Shown here: positions 52,359 through 61,088 of the stretch, piece after piece | Layout of the letters: every line of letters begins with the position of its first letter | Numbering within the stretch: the stretch's first letter is position 1 | Origin: Clostridia bacterium | Lineage (GTDB): Bacteria > Bacillota > Clostridia > Oscillospirales > CAG-272 | NCBI GenBank assembly: GCA_017461475.1 | Contig: JAFTXX010000044.1 | Location: 1 to 64,000 of the forward strand | Reading direction: 5' to 3' | DNA length: 64,000 nucleotides | Made by a program: the position numbers and the translations under genes | Notes under the pieces: model-generated | The model's database searches: none | What the model was told of the DNA's origin: nothing | Seen by the model: only the letters and a program-made list of their open reading frames with translations

Positions 52359-52496
52359 ATTCTCACCGCCTTTTTATCATTTTACCATCAAAAAGCAGGA
52401 AAATCAATATAATCAGCAGAAAAAGACATGTACATTTATATAACTGTTTGATAAAATTAAATGGAAATTGATTTTTGGGAAAGGAATGTACTAAAT

Positions 52497-54227
52497 ATGA
52501 ATTATTTGCTCATGGATATTGGCAGTACATTTGTGAAATACGCAGTGTATGATGCAGTCGCAAAACAGTGCGGCGATATAAAAAAAGTACCTTTCCCGAG
52601 CACGGTTATTGCAGACGGCACGGTTGAAGTTTCAAAGGACGAGATAGACAGTCTTATTCTTTCGGTTGCCAAAGAAGCATGCGGCGCGGGATGTACAAAA
52701 GCGTTCATCAGCGTGCAGATGCACGGTTATCTGTTAAAGCAAAACGGTGCTTTTTCAAACTATGTTTCATGGCAGGACCAAAGCGGCGATGTGGAAAAAA
52801 TTTTGCCGCTCGAAATAGATTTTGTTGCCCGCGGTACAAGGGCAAAGAAGAATTTGCCCATAGTCAAACTTTACCCAAAGCGCGAAGAACTTGCCGGTGC
52901 CGAACTCTTTACCCTCGGTTCGTATGTTAGTTACATTCTCACAGGCAACAACTGTACTCATAAGACCGATGCGTGCGCATGCGGCTTTTTCACTGTTGAC
53001 TGTATCCCCGATACCGACACCGTAAAAGGTCTTACGCTTCCAAAAGTCACCGACGGTGTTGCCCTTTGCGGAAACTTTTGCGGCATGGCGGTATATACTC
53101 CCCTCGGCGACCACGCGGTAAGCTACCTCGGCAGCGGTGCCGACGGCGACGCGTATCTTTTAAACATTGGTACGGCATCACAAATAGCGTTCCTTGCCGA
53201 CGGTGCTGGAACATCTAAGATTTGGGAATACCGCCCGTACTTTGACGGGCATACAAGGCTCGTCACCCTAAGCGGTGTGCTGTGTGGTGGCGGTGCGCTT
53301 GACAGCGAAGACGCGCAGGAAAAAATGTGCGCCGACATCGTGCGCGAACTTGACGCACTGCCGAAACGTGAGCGTTTGCTCCTCGGCGGCGGCGGTGCTT
53401 TGCGTATTTACGAAAAACTCAGCGCCGTAATGAGCGAGCGCGGAGTAAAATGCGTGCTCAGCGATGGTGAGGTCGGCATGGCGGGACTTTGCGCTATAGC
53501 CGATGCTCAAAAGGCAGACCTTGGTATGATGCTATCCGAAATACCGTTTGCCAACATGATACTGCTTCTCAAAAACAACAATTTTGATTTTATGATAATC
53601 GACAACGAACACGGTTCGTTTGACTATTCGGATATGACAAAAATGTTCGCAGTGGCGCGCCTTGCACCGCTCAGAACAATAGTTCGCCTGCCCGACAACA
53701 ACCGCGCGTGGATAACCAAATGCGTGGACGCGGGCGCTGATGGTTTTTTGCTCCCGATGACAAACTCCGCGTCGGATATTGCAAAGGTTGTCGAATATGC
53801 AAAGTACACCCCCATAGGCAAGCGCGGCATTTCCACAATGCGTGCGCACACTCTCTACGCGCCGCCGTCGCTTGATAAGTATATGAGCGCGGCAAACGAG
53901 CACGTCAAAGTCTACGCGCAGATAGAAACGCGCGCGGGAGTTGAAAATGTCGATGAGATCCTCGCCGAGCGCGGGGTCGACGGCGTGTTTGTGGGACCAA
54001 ATGACCTCTCATGCGACCTGGGTTGCATAGGCGATACAAAGCCGATACTTGAGTGCATTGAAAAAGTCGCTGCCGCCGCTGCAAAGTGCGGCAAAAAGTG
54101 GGGAATTATCACCACATCAAAGGCACTCCTCGACAAAGCGCTCGAGCTGTCGGTTGACATGATAAGCTACGGCAGTGAACTTCATATGCTCGATGCCGAG
54201 TGCAAAAAGATAAGGGGGATGTTCTGA
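52497..54227 (+). CDS. FGGY-type sugar kinase / HpcH-HpaI aldolase fusion
   Basis: 576 residues from the ATG at 52497 (AAAGGA upstream). Residues 1-338 look like a carbohydrate kinase of the FGGY/sedoheptulokinase kind: LLMDIGSTFVKYAVYD, VSWQDQSGD, LLNIGTASQIAF (about 221-232) and LLLGGGGALRIY, though shorter than the usual 450-500. Residues 342-576 are a complete HpcH/HpaI aldolase: DNEHG (His372), VRLP (Arg397), QIETRAG (Glu477) and GPNDLS (Asp503), the full catalytic set. The aldolase class cleaves 2-keto-3-deoxy acids to pyruvate plus an aldehyde. One chain carrying both activities is unusual. The sugar is unknown. The gene is followed with TGATG overlap by an Asp-box protein. Confidence 0.82.
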   Translation: MNYLLMDIGSTFVKYAVYDAVAKQCGDIKKVPFPSTVIADGTVEVSKDEIDSLILSVAKEACGAGCTKAFISVQMHGYLLKQNGAFSNYVSWQDQSGDVEKILPLEIDFVARGTRAKKNLPIVKLYPKREELAGAELFTLGSYVSYILTGNNCTHKTDACACGFFTVDCIPDTDTVKGLTLPKVTDGVALCGNFCGMAVYTPLGDHAVSYLGSGADGDAYLLNIGTASQIAFLADGAGTSKIWEYRPYFDGHTRLVTLSGVLCGGGALDSEDAQEKMCADIVRELDALPKRERLLLGGGGALRIYEKLSAVMSERGVKCVLSDGEVGMAGLCAIADAQKADLGMMLSEIPFANMILLLKNNNFDFMIIDNEHGSFDYSDMTKMFAVARLAPLRTIVRLPDNNRAWITKCVDAGADGFLLPMTNSASDIAKVVEYAKYTPIGKRGISTMRAHTLYAPPSLDKYMSAANEHVKVYAQIETRAGVENVDEILAERGVDGVFVGPNDLSCDLGCIGDTKPILECIEKVAAAAAKCGKKWGIITTSKALLDKALELSVDMISYGSELHMLDAECKKIRGMF

Positions 54228-55246
54228 TGGCGAAAAACATCACCATACATCAGATACATACAAACACACTTTCCTGCGAGCCGCTTATTGTTCGCTGTGC
54301 AAACGGGGAACTGCTTTGCGTCTGCCAGTGCGGCGGCACATACGAGCCCGCGCCCGAAAACCGCGTTTACGCTTTCCACTCGGCGGATAACGGCGTGACA
54401 TGGTCAAAAAAAGAAAACATCTATCCCGAGGACGGTCAGGCGGTGTACTGCACCGAACTCACTGTTTTCGGTGATGAGATAACCGCATACCTCACCGTGC
54501 ACAGCGGCAGATTTATAGACTGGAAATGCACGATGATGAAGAGTTTTGACAACGGTTACACATGGCAAAATTACGGCACACCGCCGCATTTCCCCGAGTA
54601 CACCTTCATCCGTCCCACTCTTGTGAAGAAAAACGGCGATATTCTTACCCCGTATCAGCATTACCCCGTCACAAAAGAGGAGCATGACCGTTTAAAATTT
54701 GAAGAAACCAAGCCGGGCAAGTACATCGGCACAAATACAAAAACGCCTTACTGCGAGTCGGGCGTGCTTTACAGTACCGACGGCGGCAAGTCGTATGAGA
54801 GATATGCCGCATGCAAAATGGACCAGTCCGATGGGTGGATTTGGTCGGAGCCTACAATTGCCGAGCTTTCGGACGGTTCGGTTTCAATGCTCATGCGCAA
54901 ATGTCGCAGCGGTTGGCTGTGGCGGTGCGACTCGCCCGACGGCGGCAAAACGTGGGGAGATTATTACCAGACCGACATTCCCAACCCCTCAAACAAGCCG
55001 CGCCTTGTTCCGCTTGACGGCGGACGCATTGCGCTGCTCCATACACCGAGCGCCACTCTCGGCAAGCGTTTCCCGCTTGAAATGTGGATTTCGTCCGACG
55101 GTATGAAAACCTGGGACGAAAAGATACGTCTCACCGATTTTCCCGGCTCCTACTCCTATTCCGACGGCTTTTACGAGGACGGGCATGTACGCATGGTTAT
55201 TGAGCATAACCGCCACACAATTTTGTATTTTGATATAGAAATATAA
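54227..55246 (+). CDS. cytoplasmic Asp-box (sialidase-like) beta-propeller protein
   Basis: 339 residues, with no signal peptide. The ATG at 54227 overlaps the previous stop (TGATG) and has AGGGGGAT upstream. Five Asp-box-like turns are visible: HSADNGVTW (about 51-59), SFDNGYTW, STDGGKSY, SPDGGKTW and the decayed SSDGMKTW. These give a six-bladed propeller of the exo-sialidase superfamily. The usual sialidase arginine triad cannot be assigned by eye, and no nanA/nanE/nanK genes are nearby, so sialic acid is not a safe guess. It probably acts on an imported oligosaccharide. Confidence 0.8.
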   Translation: MAKNITIHQIHTNTLSCEPLIVRCANGELLCVCQCGGTYEPAPENRVYAFHSADNGVTWSKKENIYPEDGQAVYCTELTVFGDEITAYLTVHSGRFIDWKCTMMKSFDNGYTWQNYGTPPHFPEYTFIRPTLVKKNGDILTPYQHYPVTKEEHDRLKFEETKPGKYIGTNTKTPYCESGVLYSTDGGKSYERYAACKMDQSDGWIWSEPTIAELSDGSVSMLMRKCRSGWLWRCDSPDGGKTWGDYYQTDIPNPSNKPRLVPLDGGRIALLHTPSATLGKRFPLEMWISSDGMKTWDEKIRLTDFPGSYSYSDGFYEDGHVRMVIEHNRHTILYFDIEI

Positions 55247-55270
55247 AAATTAAATTAAACGGAGGACACT

Positions 55271-57796
55271 ATGAAAAAAATTATTTTCAGACTTGCGGCA
55301 CTTTTTGTTGCGGCGCTCCTCACCGTAGGCGCGTCTGCGGCTGTACTTGCAAGCGACGAGGAGGACTACTATTATTACACCCTCCAGGGCGACCTTGACG
55401 AAAGCGGCACGCACGACGTCAAGGACGTTATCAAGCTTCTTAAAGTTATGCTTAACAACGCCGATGCCGACAACACTCTTGCCGACATGAACGGCGACGG
55501 CAAGGTTACGCTTGTGGACGCGCTCCGCGTTGTTAAGGCGACACTCGGCGACTATGAGGTGGAAAAAGTGATTGACAACAACTATCTGAAAGAGTCTTAT
55601 CTCAAGAATTTCTATGCCGAGAGCATAAAGTTCTCCGCGGTCAACGCAACAAGCGAGTGGACTGCGAAGTACACCGACGACGGCGTTGAAATTACCGTTA
55701 ACGTGACCGACGATGACCTTTACTACTCGGGCAACATGACTTCGAGCGATAATATTTACTTCTACATTCAGCCTGTAAACTCCATTATTTACGCGGACAA
55801 GCTTGCAATCCGTGTACGTTGTACTACCGACGGTTCGGTTGAAGTTAAGCGTTGGGACGGTGTGAATGATAAGTTCGTCACCGAAACTCCCGCCGCTGAC
55901 GCAAACTTTGCACGCACCTTTGCAACGACAGATGACGGCTGGACCGTAACCGTGAAAATCGGCTACGACTATTTCGGACTTGAAAAGGAATATTCCTACG
56001 GCAAAGTGCGTTTGCTCCCCTCGATGACCGACGCAAATGCTGACGGTTACACCGAGGTTCTGTACGACGCTGTTGACACCAACATGGCACGCTGGCGCAT
56101 GGATACCTACTTTGTAATCAGCACAAATGAAAAGGGCGGCTTTGTCCGTGACGATTTCGACAAGCTCAGCTTCAAAGAAGATATCCTTGATACAAATGCG
56201 CTTGCAGATACCGAATTCTGGAACAACCTCGCTACCATTGAGTCAAACGCTGACAAGACCGTAATCCGCGAAGTAAAAGTCGGCGCTTCGAATTTCTCTG
56301 ACAGAACTTACGGCATGGAGGAAGGCGGTCTCCCCACCGAACTTATCGGCAAAGCATACGGCTGCGGCCCTATCGCAGGTTCGAACGTTAAGGTTACAAA
56401 GGCGGGTTATGTAGTTCTCGAGGTCGGCAATTTCTCGGGGTATGACACCATCAATTCAAACGTTGCGGCGGCAGGCTGGACACTTGTTTTAAAGGCTACA
56501 AAGACGCCTTACAACACCGCAACACGCGCAGGCACATCTGCGGCACCCGACCTTGCAAACTGGTATGTAAAATACTGCGAAGCGGGCGAAGAGATCGATT
56601 TCGGTAAGTGGGCTGTCGCCTACGGCGCGGGCGAAACCACTCCGTTTGCGTGGGAGAGCAAGGCACCTTATACCATTCTTGACTCCGACGCGGTTTACAA
56701 GTGGGGTACCGCACCCGCAAACACCACTCTCCTTGATTCCGATACCAACACATACTACTCCGGTGCAGACAGAGTATGGAACGGCGTTCCCTCTGTTGCC
56801 GTAACCGAAAACGGCAGAGTTTTCGCTGTATGGTCGACAGGCGGCAAGGCGGAAGGTCAACCCGAAAACTATGCTGTAATAGGCATAAGCAACGACAACG
56901 GCGAGACATGGACAGAACTTGGCTATATCAACAGTGAAGAAGTAGGTGCCGACGGCAAAAATACCACCGTCTGCGACGCACAGCTTTGGATGGACCACGA
57001 TACTAACACTCTCCACTGCTTCTATCTCGTAAGCAGTACGCTTGAAGCTTTTGAAAAGAGCAGTGCGGTATGGACATTCTCGATAGCAAATGTCAACGAT
57101 CACTACTCAGAGTGGGAGTTCTCCGCTCACAGATACCTCTTCCCCGGACTTCTCCGCAACAATCTTCTTGTAATAGACGACGACGGTGTTGAAACATGGC
57201 TCGCGGCTCCCAATGACTATATGGACGAGCGTTTCACTGTTGTATATGCGTCTACCGACAAGGGACAGACATGGGAACTCCGCGGCAAGGCGTATATCCC
57301 CAAGGCATACAACTATGACGAAACCATTCTCGTTGAAAAGGAAGACGGCTCTATCTGGATGACCGTCCGTAACTCAAGCGGCGTGCTTCTCCAGTCCTTC
57401 TCGCTTGATAAGGGCAGAACATGGACCCTTTCTTCTGCAACCGATATCTACAATTGCACGACGAGATTTAATATCACCCGTCTCTCCACAGGCGCGCTCA
57501 TTATGATAGGCAATGCCGCAAGCGGACGTACCATGATGACCGCGTACCTCTCCTACGACGACGGCAAGACATGGCCCTATTCCGTAACGCTTTACAAGGA
57601 ATACACCACATATCCCGACGTTGATACAATTACCGTAGACGGCGTAGAGCAGATTCACGTTATCTTCGACCGCGACCGTTACAACTACGGCAGAATATAC
57701 CACGGAATTCTGACCGAGGAATACATCAAGACCCACAACGGCGACTTTCTCGGCGGAAGCAGTTATTTCAATATGATTACAACAATCAAAGAGTAA
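55271..57796 (+). CDS. secreted dockerin protein with CBM9-like and Asp-box (sialidase-like) domains
   Basis: 841 residues. Signal peptide: about 1-28. A type I dockerin sits at the N-terminus (about 40-93), with repeats GDLDESGTHDVKDVIKLLK and ADMNGDGKVTLVDALRVVK. A CBM9-like beta-sandwich follows (about 110-300, VNVTDDDLYYSGNM). The C-terminal half is a propeller with four well-spaced Asp boxes: SNDNGETW (540), STDKGQTW (661), SLDKGRTW (711) and SYDDGKTW (761). The dockerin should recruit it to a cohesin scaffold, as for the 18364 protein. It lies 24 bp after the cytoplasmic Asp-box gene, suggesting an outside/inside pair acting on one glycan. Confidence 0.85.
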   Translation: MKKIIFRLAALFVAALLTVGASAAVLASDEEDYYYYTLQGDLDESGTHDVKDVIKLLKVMLNNADADNTLADMNGDGKVTLVDALRVVKATLGDYEVEKVIDNNYLKESYLKNFYAESIKFSAVNATSEWTAKYTDDGVEITVNVTDDDLYYSGNMTSSDNIYFYIQPVNSIIYADKLAIRVRCTTDGSVEVKRWDGVNDKFVTETPAADANFARTFATTDDGWTVTVKIGYDYFGLEKEYSYGKVRLLPSMTDANADGYTEVLYDAVDTNMARWRMDTYFVISTNEKGGFVRDDFDKLSFKEDILDTNALADTEFWNNLATIESNADKTVIREVKVGASNFSDRTYGMEEGGLPTELIGKAYGCGPIAGSNVKVTKAGYVVLEVGNFSGYDTINSNVAAAGWTLVLKATKTPYNTATRAGTSAAPDLANWYVKYCEAGEEIDFGKWAVAYGAGETTPFAWESKAPYTILDSDAVYKWGTAPANTTLLDSDTNTYYSGADRVWNGVPSVAVTENGRVFAVWSTGGKAEGQPENYAVIGISNDNGETWTELGYINSEEVGADGKNTTVCDAQLWMDHDTNTLHCFYLVSSTLEAFEKSSAVWTFSIANVNDHYSEWEFSAHRYLFPGLLRNNLLVIDDDGVETWLAAPNDYMDERFTVVYASTDKGQTWELRGKAYIPKAYNYDETILVEKEDGSIWMTVRNSSGVLLQSFSLDKGRTWTLSSATDIYNCTTRFNITRLSTGALIMIGNAASGRTMMTAYLSYDDGKTWPYSVTLYKEYTTYPDVDTITVDGVEQIHVIFDRDRYNYGRIYHGILTEEYIKTHNGDFLGGSSYFNMITTIKE

Positions 57797-57799
57797 GCA

Positions 57800-57836
57800 A
57801 AAAAGATGTTGCACCCCGGTGCAACATCTTTTTGTT
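57800..57836 (+). terminator. terminator of the kinase-aldolase operon
   Basis: AAAAAAGATGTTGCACC-CC-GGTGCAACATCTTTTTG is a strong stem with a T-run. Confidence 0.85.
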
Positions 57837-57842
57837 TGGAAT

Positions 57843-58048
57843 GTAAATTAATGTTTATGTTACTGCCATCTCCGCCCGAGATCGCAACGCTGACGCTCAA
57901 GGATGACAAGGGCGGGATTAATCAAAGTGCTAAAAAAAGCTTATTCTATCGCGTTGTAACAACCCCGCTTGTCATCCTCGAACGGAGCGTAGCGGAGTGA
58001 AGGATCTTGCGGGGAGATGTTTGTCTATTCACATAACCATTAATTTAT
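57843..58048. mobile_element. small inverted-repeat element, copy 3 (long-core type)
   Basis: Ends GTAAATTAATGTTTATG (57843-57859) and CATAACCATTAATTTA (58032-58047). The core matches copy 1 in the same orientation (GAGATC...CTCAAGGATGACAAGGGCGGGATTA) but lacks copy 1's inner GAACCGAAGGTTC and TACTCGCTTTGCGAGTA hairpins. The right end overlaps the last codons and stop of the CBS-domain gene. Confidence 0.8.
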
Positions 58049-58441
58049 ATTTTTACTTGCAAAATATTTGATTATATCCCTTCTTGTGACGATGCCTACA
58101 AAGGAGTCGAAATCATCGACCACAGGGACAAAATTCTGGTCGGCGGCTTTGGTGAGCAGGTCTTCCATGGTGGTGTTAATGCGGACGGGAGAGGTCTTCT
58201 TTGACACAAGCGGGTCAATTTTCTCATGCTCTGCCATTTGCATGTCGGTAAAGTCTTTTTCGAGGATTTTCCACAAAAAATCGCCGTGACTTACCGTGCC
58301 AGCATATGTACCGTCCTTGTTAAGCACTGGAACTTCCGTGTGCCCGGAGGCTTTCATCTTTTCAAGACCCTGCCGCATAGAATTGCCTATAGTGAGATAT
58401 GTTACCCCGCTTTTGGGGCGCAGAAAAAACAGGATGTTCAC
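58040..58441 (-). CDS. CBS-domain pair protein
   Basis: 133 residues, two CBS motifs and little else. The first spans about 8-65 (SGHTEVPVLNKDGTYAGTVS) and the second about 75-128 (FVPVVDDFDSFVGIVTRRDI). The start is GTG at 58441, after AAGGAG on the minus strand. Stand-alone CBS pairs bind adenine nucleotides and act as energy sensors, but the partner here is unknown. The stop codon lies inside the inverted end of the repeat element at 57843-58048, so the present C-terminus was set by that insertion or the gene ends on it by chance. Confidence 0.85.
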   Translation of the reverse strand: MNILFFLRPKSGVTYLTIGNSMRQGLEKMKASGHTEVPVLNKDGTYAGTVSHGDFLWKILEKDFTDMQMAEHEKIDPLVSKKTSPVRINTTMEDLLTKAADQNFVPVVDDFDSFVGIVTRRDIIKYFASKNIN

Positions 58442-58583
58442 TTGCAGTCTCCTTAAATTTTATTACTATATCAATTATACTACAAATTCTTTGGAAATAG
58501 GGGCGAATGTCGAAAAATTCTTATATAATTCAAAAATATTTCAAAAAGAGTTAAAAGTTTGTACCGATAATTTTGCATTCGCC

Positions 58584-58612
58584 TTGAAAACCGTTTTTCA
58601 ATAGGTTAAAAT
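58584..58612 (+). promoter_or_regulatory. promoter of the alpha/alpha-barrel glycosidase-like gene
   Basis: TTGAAA (58584-58589), 17-bp spacer, TAAAAT (58607-58612), 36 bp before the start codon. Confidence 0.6.
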
Positions 58613-58648
58613 GTACTTGTAAAAACATTGCTTACAAGGAGTTTGGAT

Positions 58649-60532
58649 ATGAACAGTTTTGAATTTAAGCAAAATGGCAACTTATACGAACTTACAAACG
58701 GAAGCGCCGTGCTTCTCACCATTCCGATGGCTGACGGCGCGGCTGATACTTTTGAAAAAATTGAAGACGGCGCGTGGAAGTGGACGAGAAAACTTTCCGC
58801 TCCCACCGATAATATGCGCCTTGAGTTTGACACCGCAAGCGTACCAAAGTACACCATGGTTCCCGCCGTTAACTACAACGGCAACGGTTGGGGCGACAGC
58901 GAGGAGTACGTAGGCGACAGTTTTGAGGGCACACCGTGGACATATGAGTGGCACAGAGTAATGATTCCCGCGTGTACATACACCGAGATGGAAAACTCTT
59001 TTGCAGTTGCGCTCATGGCGGTGCAGGACGATACCCCCAGTTGCTCACTTTATAAGGTAGAGAGCGGCATGGAGCGTCACGCGCTCGTCTGGCCCGAGCA
59101 GGCAGGTCCCAAGATGCTCGGCAGACACGAGTGGAAAGAGGCATATATGGGTTCAATGGAACCCCGCGATACATTCGAGGGCATTATCTTTGCCTGCCCC
59201 GTTGAGATAGAGCGTCATCAGGTACGCACTCTGCTTGATTTTGCATGGCGTTTCTACGGTCATACACTTCCCGCACCCATGCAGCCTGAGGATATGTGGC
59301 GCTACAGCATTGCGTTTATGAAGTCGCTCTGGACTAAGGAAAAGGACGGTTTTGTTGCGTTCAACCGCGGTCTGCAGTGGTATAATTCTTCCTGCTTCTA
59401 TGCCAAGCGTGACCAGATCAAATACGAACTCGGTTGGGTAGGTCAGAGTGCGTCCGCGTCAAATACTTTGCTTTACGAGTATCTGCGCACAGGCGATGAG
59501 GACGCTTACAGTAAGGCATCGCAGTGCCTTGACGCATGGCCTAAGTATACCAAGCTCGAAGGCGTTGAAGGCCTTGTACAGATTAAGTTTGACGGTGCAC
59601 CTATTGACCAAACGCGTGACATCCCCGTGGATGCCTGCAACCTCGGTCAGGGCGCGGTTCAGTATTTCCTTGCAGCCGATCTTATGGAGAAGTGCGGCAC
59701 GCCCCGTCCCGAGTACATCGACTATGCAATGGGCATGGTAAACTTTGTCGTGTCACGCCAACTCGAGAGCGGCGAATTTGCAAAGAGTTGGAACAAGGAT
59801 GGCAGTGTACGTCAGCAAAACGGCACCATCGGCGCGTTCCTTATCCCCGCGGTGCTTGAAGCATACAAGCGTACAAACGATAAAAAATATCTCGACAGCG
59901 CCACAAAAGCGTTCGATTGCTACTATAAGGAGCTTGCCGACAACGGCTTTACCACCGCAGGTGCGCTCGACACTTACTGCATTGATAAGGAGTCTTCATC
60001 ACCTCTGCTTGAAGCGGCACTTGCGCTCTACGATGTTACCAAGGACGAAAAGTATGTAAGTTGCGCTGAGGATGTTGCATGGTATATCAGCACATGGATG
60101 ATGCACTATACGGCAAAGTACCCCGCTGAGACTACACTTGCAAAGATTGGCTACGATACCCTCGGCATCACCGCCGTTTCCACAGGACACAACGCGGTTG
60201 ACCAGTATTGTCTGCGCGACGTAAAGGGATTCCTTAAACTCTACGATATCACGGGCAAAAAGCAGTGGCAGGAGCGCGGAACGGCGCTTTGGTGCGCCGC
60301 ATCGCAGCTTATTTCCGACGGTACGCTCTGCATCCGCGGCAAGGTTCGCCCCGCAGGTTCGCAGGACGAGGCAGTGTTCCAGACCCGTTGGGGTCGCCCC
60401 ACACTTCCGCCTTTCAACCCGTCCGAGTGGCTCGTCATGTGGCCCTGCGCATTTCGCATGGAAACTCTCCGTGCAACCGATGACTGGTCGGTATTCAAGC
60501 GCGGCGTAGACGAAATCGAAGGTAAGATCTAA
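58649..60532 (+). CDS. cytoplasmic alpha/alpha-barrel glycosidase-like protein
   Basis: 627 residues from the ATG at 58649, which follows ACAAGGAG. There is no signal peptide. The first 200 residues are beta-rich. The rest is helical, with the repeated pattern of six-hairpin glycosidases: LLYEYLRTGDEDAYSKASQC, AYKRTNDKKYLDSATKAFD and AALALYDVTKDEKYVSCAED, each a Gly/Asp-turn before a helix. This architecture is shared by GH88/105, GH127 and relatives, but I cannot assign a family or catalytic acids by eye. It would act on an imported oligosaccharide. It has its own promoter and terminator. Confidence 0.7.
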   Translation: MNSFEFKQNGNLYELTNGSAVLLTIPMADGAADTFEKIEDGAWKWTRKLSAPTDNMRLEFDTASVPKYTMVPAVNYNGNGWGDSEEYVGDSFEGTPWTYEWHRVMIPACTYTEMENSFAVALMAVQDDTPSCSLYKVESGMERHALVWPEQAGPKMLGRHEWKEAYMGSMEPRDTFEGIIFACPVEIERHQVRTLLDFAWRFYGHTLPAPMQPEDMWRYSIAFMKSLWTKEKDGFVAFNRGLQWYNSSCFYAKRDQIKYELGWVGQSASASNTLLYEYLRTGDEDAYSKASQCLDAWPKYTKLEGVEGLVQIKFDGAPIDQTRDIPVDACNLGQGAVQYFLAADLMEKCGTPRPEYIDYAMGMVNFVVSRQLESGEFAKSWNKDGSVRQQNGTIGAFLIPAVLEAYKRTNDKKYLDSATKAFDCYYKELADNGFTTAGALDTYCIDKESSSPLLEAALALYDVTKDEKYVSCAEDVAWYISTWMMHYTAKYPAETTLAKIGYDTLGITAVSTGHNAVDQYCLRDVKGFLKLYDITGKKQWQERGTALWCAASQLISDGTLCIRGKVRPAGSQDEAVFQTRWGRPTLPPFNPSEWLVMWPCAFRMETLRATDDWSVFKRGVDEIEGKI

Positions 60533-60538
60533 GTTGAC

Positions 60539-60578
60539 GAGCGAAACTTGGCGAAAAACAAGTTTCGCTCTTTTTTCA
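60539..60578 (+). terminator. terminator of the glycosidase-like gene
   Basis: GAGCGAAACTT, a ten-base loop, then AAGTTTCGCTCTTTTTTC gives a strong stem with a T-run. Confidence 0.85.
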
Positions 60579-60663
60579 CTTTTCATGCAACCAATTCATT
60601 TTGTTTCTTACTTTATAGGTGAAAGGGCATTTAAGCCTAATATAATTTTCGGAGGAAAACGAA

Positions 60664-61020
60664 ATGAAAAAAATTGTAAGTATTTGTTTGGCTTTGCTGG
60701 TTGCTTTGACTGCATCGGCTATGTTGGCGAGTTGCGGAAACACCGCCGCACCTCCCGCGGAGACAAAAGCAGAACAACCGACGGCAGGTAAGGTAGTTGT
60801 CAACTTTGAAGGAACCGTAGCGGACGTCGGTGAGAACAGCGTAACTCTTGACAATGGACAGACCGTTGTTTTTGACAGTGAAACTGTATTTACCGATGCG
60901 AGCGGCACTGTAGAAAACGCGGTACTTTCCGCGGGCGATTATATTCAGGGCTATACCGCAGACGAACCTGATGCCACAGAAATTACTGCTAAGAGAGTGC
61001 ATATTGTAGGGCAGTTCTAA
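60664..61020 (+). CDS. small lipoprotein of unknown function
   Basis: 118 residues with a lipoprotein signal (lipobox LASC, Cys24). A low-complexity linker (TAAPPAETKAEQPTAGK) precedes a compact beta domain of about 70 residues: VVNFEGTVADVGENSVTLDN, then ILP-free strands ending in TAKRVHIVGQF. The pattern suggests a small OB-like or beta-barrel fold. TTCGGAGGAAAACGAA precedes the start. It lies 68 bp before a sigma factor gene and may be a target or partner of it; function unknown. Confidence 0.75.
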   Translation: MKKIVSICLALLVALTASAMLASCGNTAAPPAETKAEQPTAGKVVVNFEGTVADVGENSVTLDNGQTVVFDSETVFTDASGTVENAVLSAGDYIQGYTADEPDATEITAKRVHIVGQF

Positions 61021-61088
61021 ACACAAACGCAGGGCACAGGGGCAAACTCTGTGCTCTTTGCGCCGGACAAACAAAGGGGGAGGAAAAG

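Noticed and set aside
52497..54227. two genes joined by sequencing error
   Set aside because: There is no frame change or weak junction: one frame runs through, with a coding-type composition at the joint and a complete aldolase domain, so a true fusion is the simpler reading.
54227..57796. sialic acid (nan) operon
   Set aside because: Asp boxes alone do not show sialidase activity, and nanA, nanE, nanK and a sialic acid transporter are not recognisable nearby.
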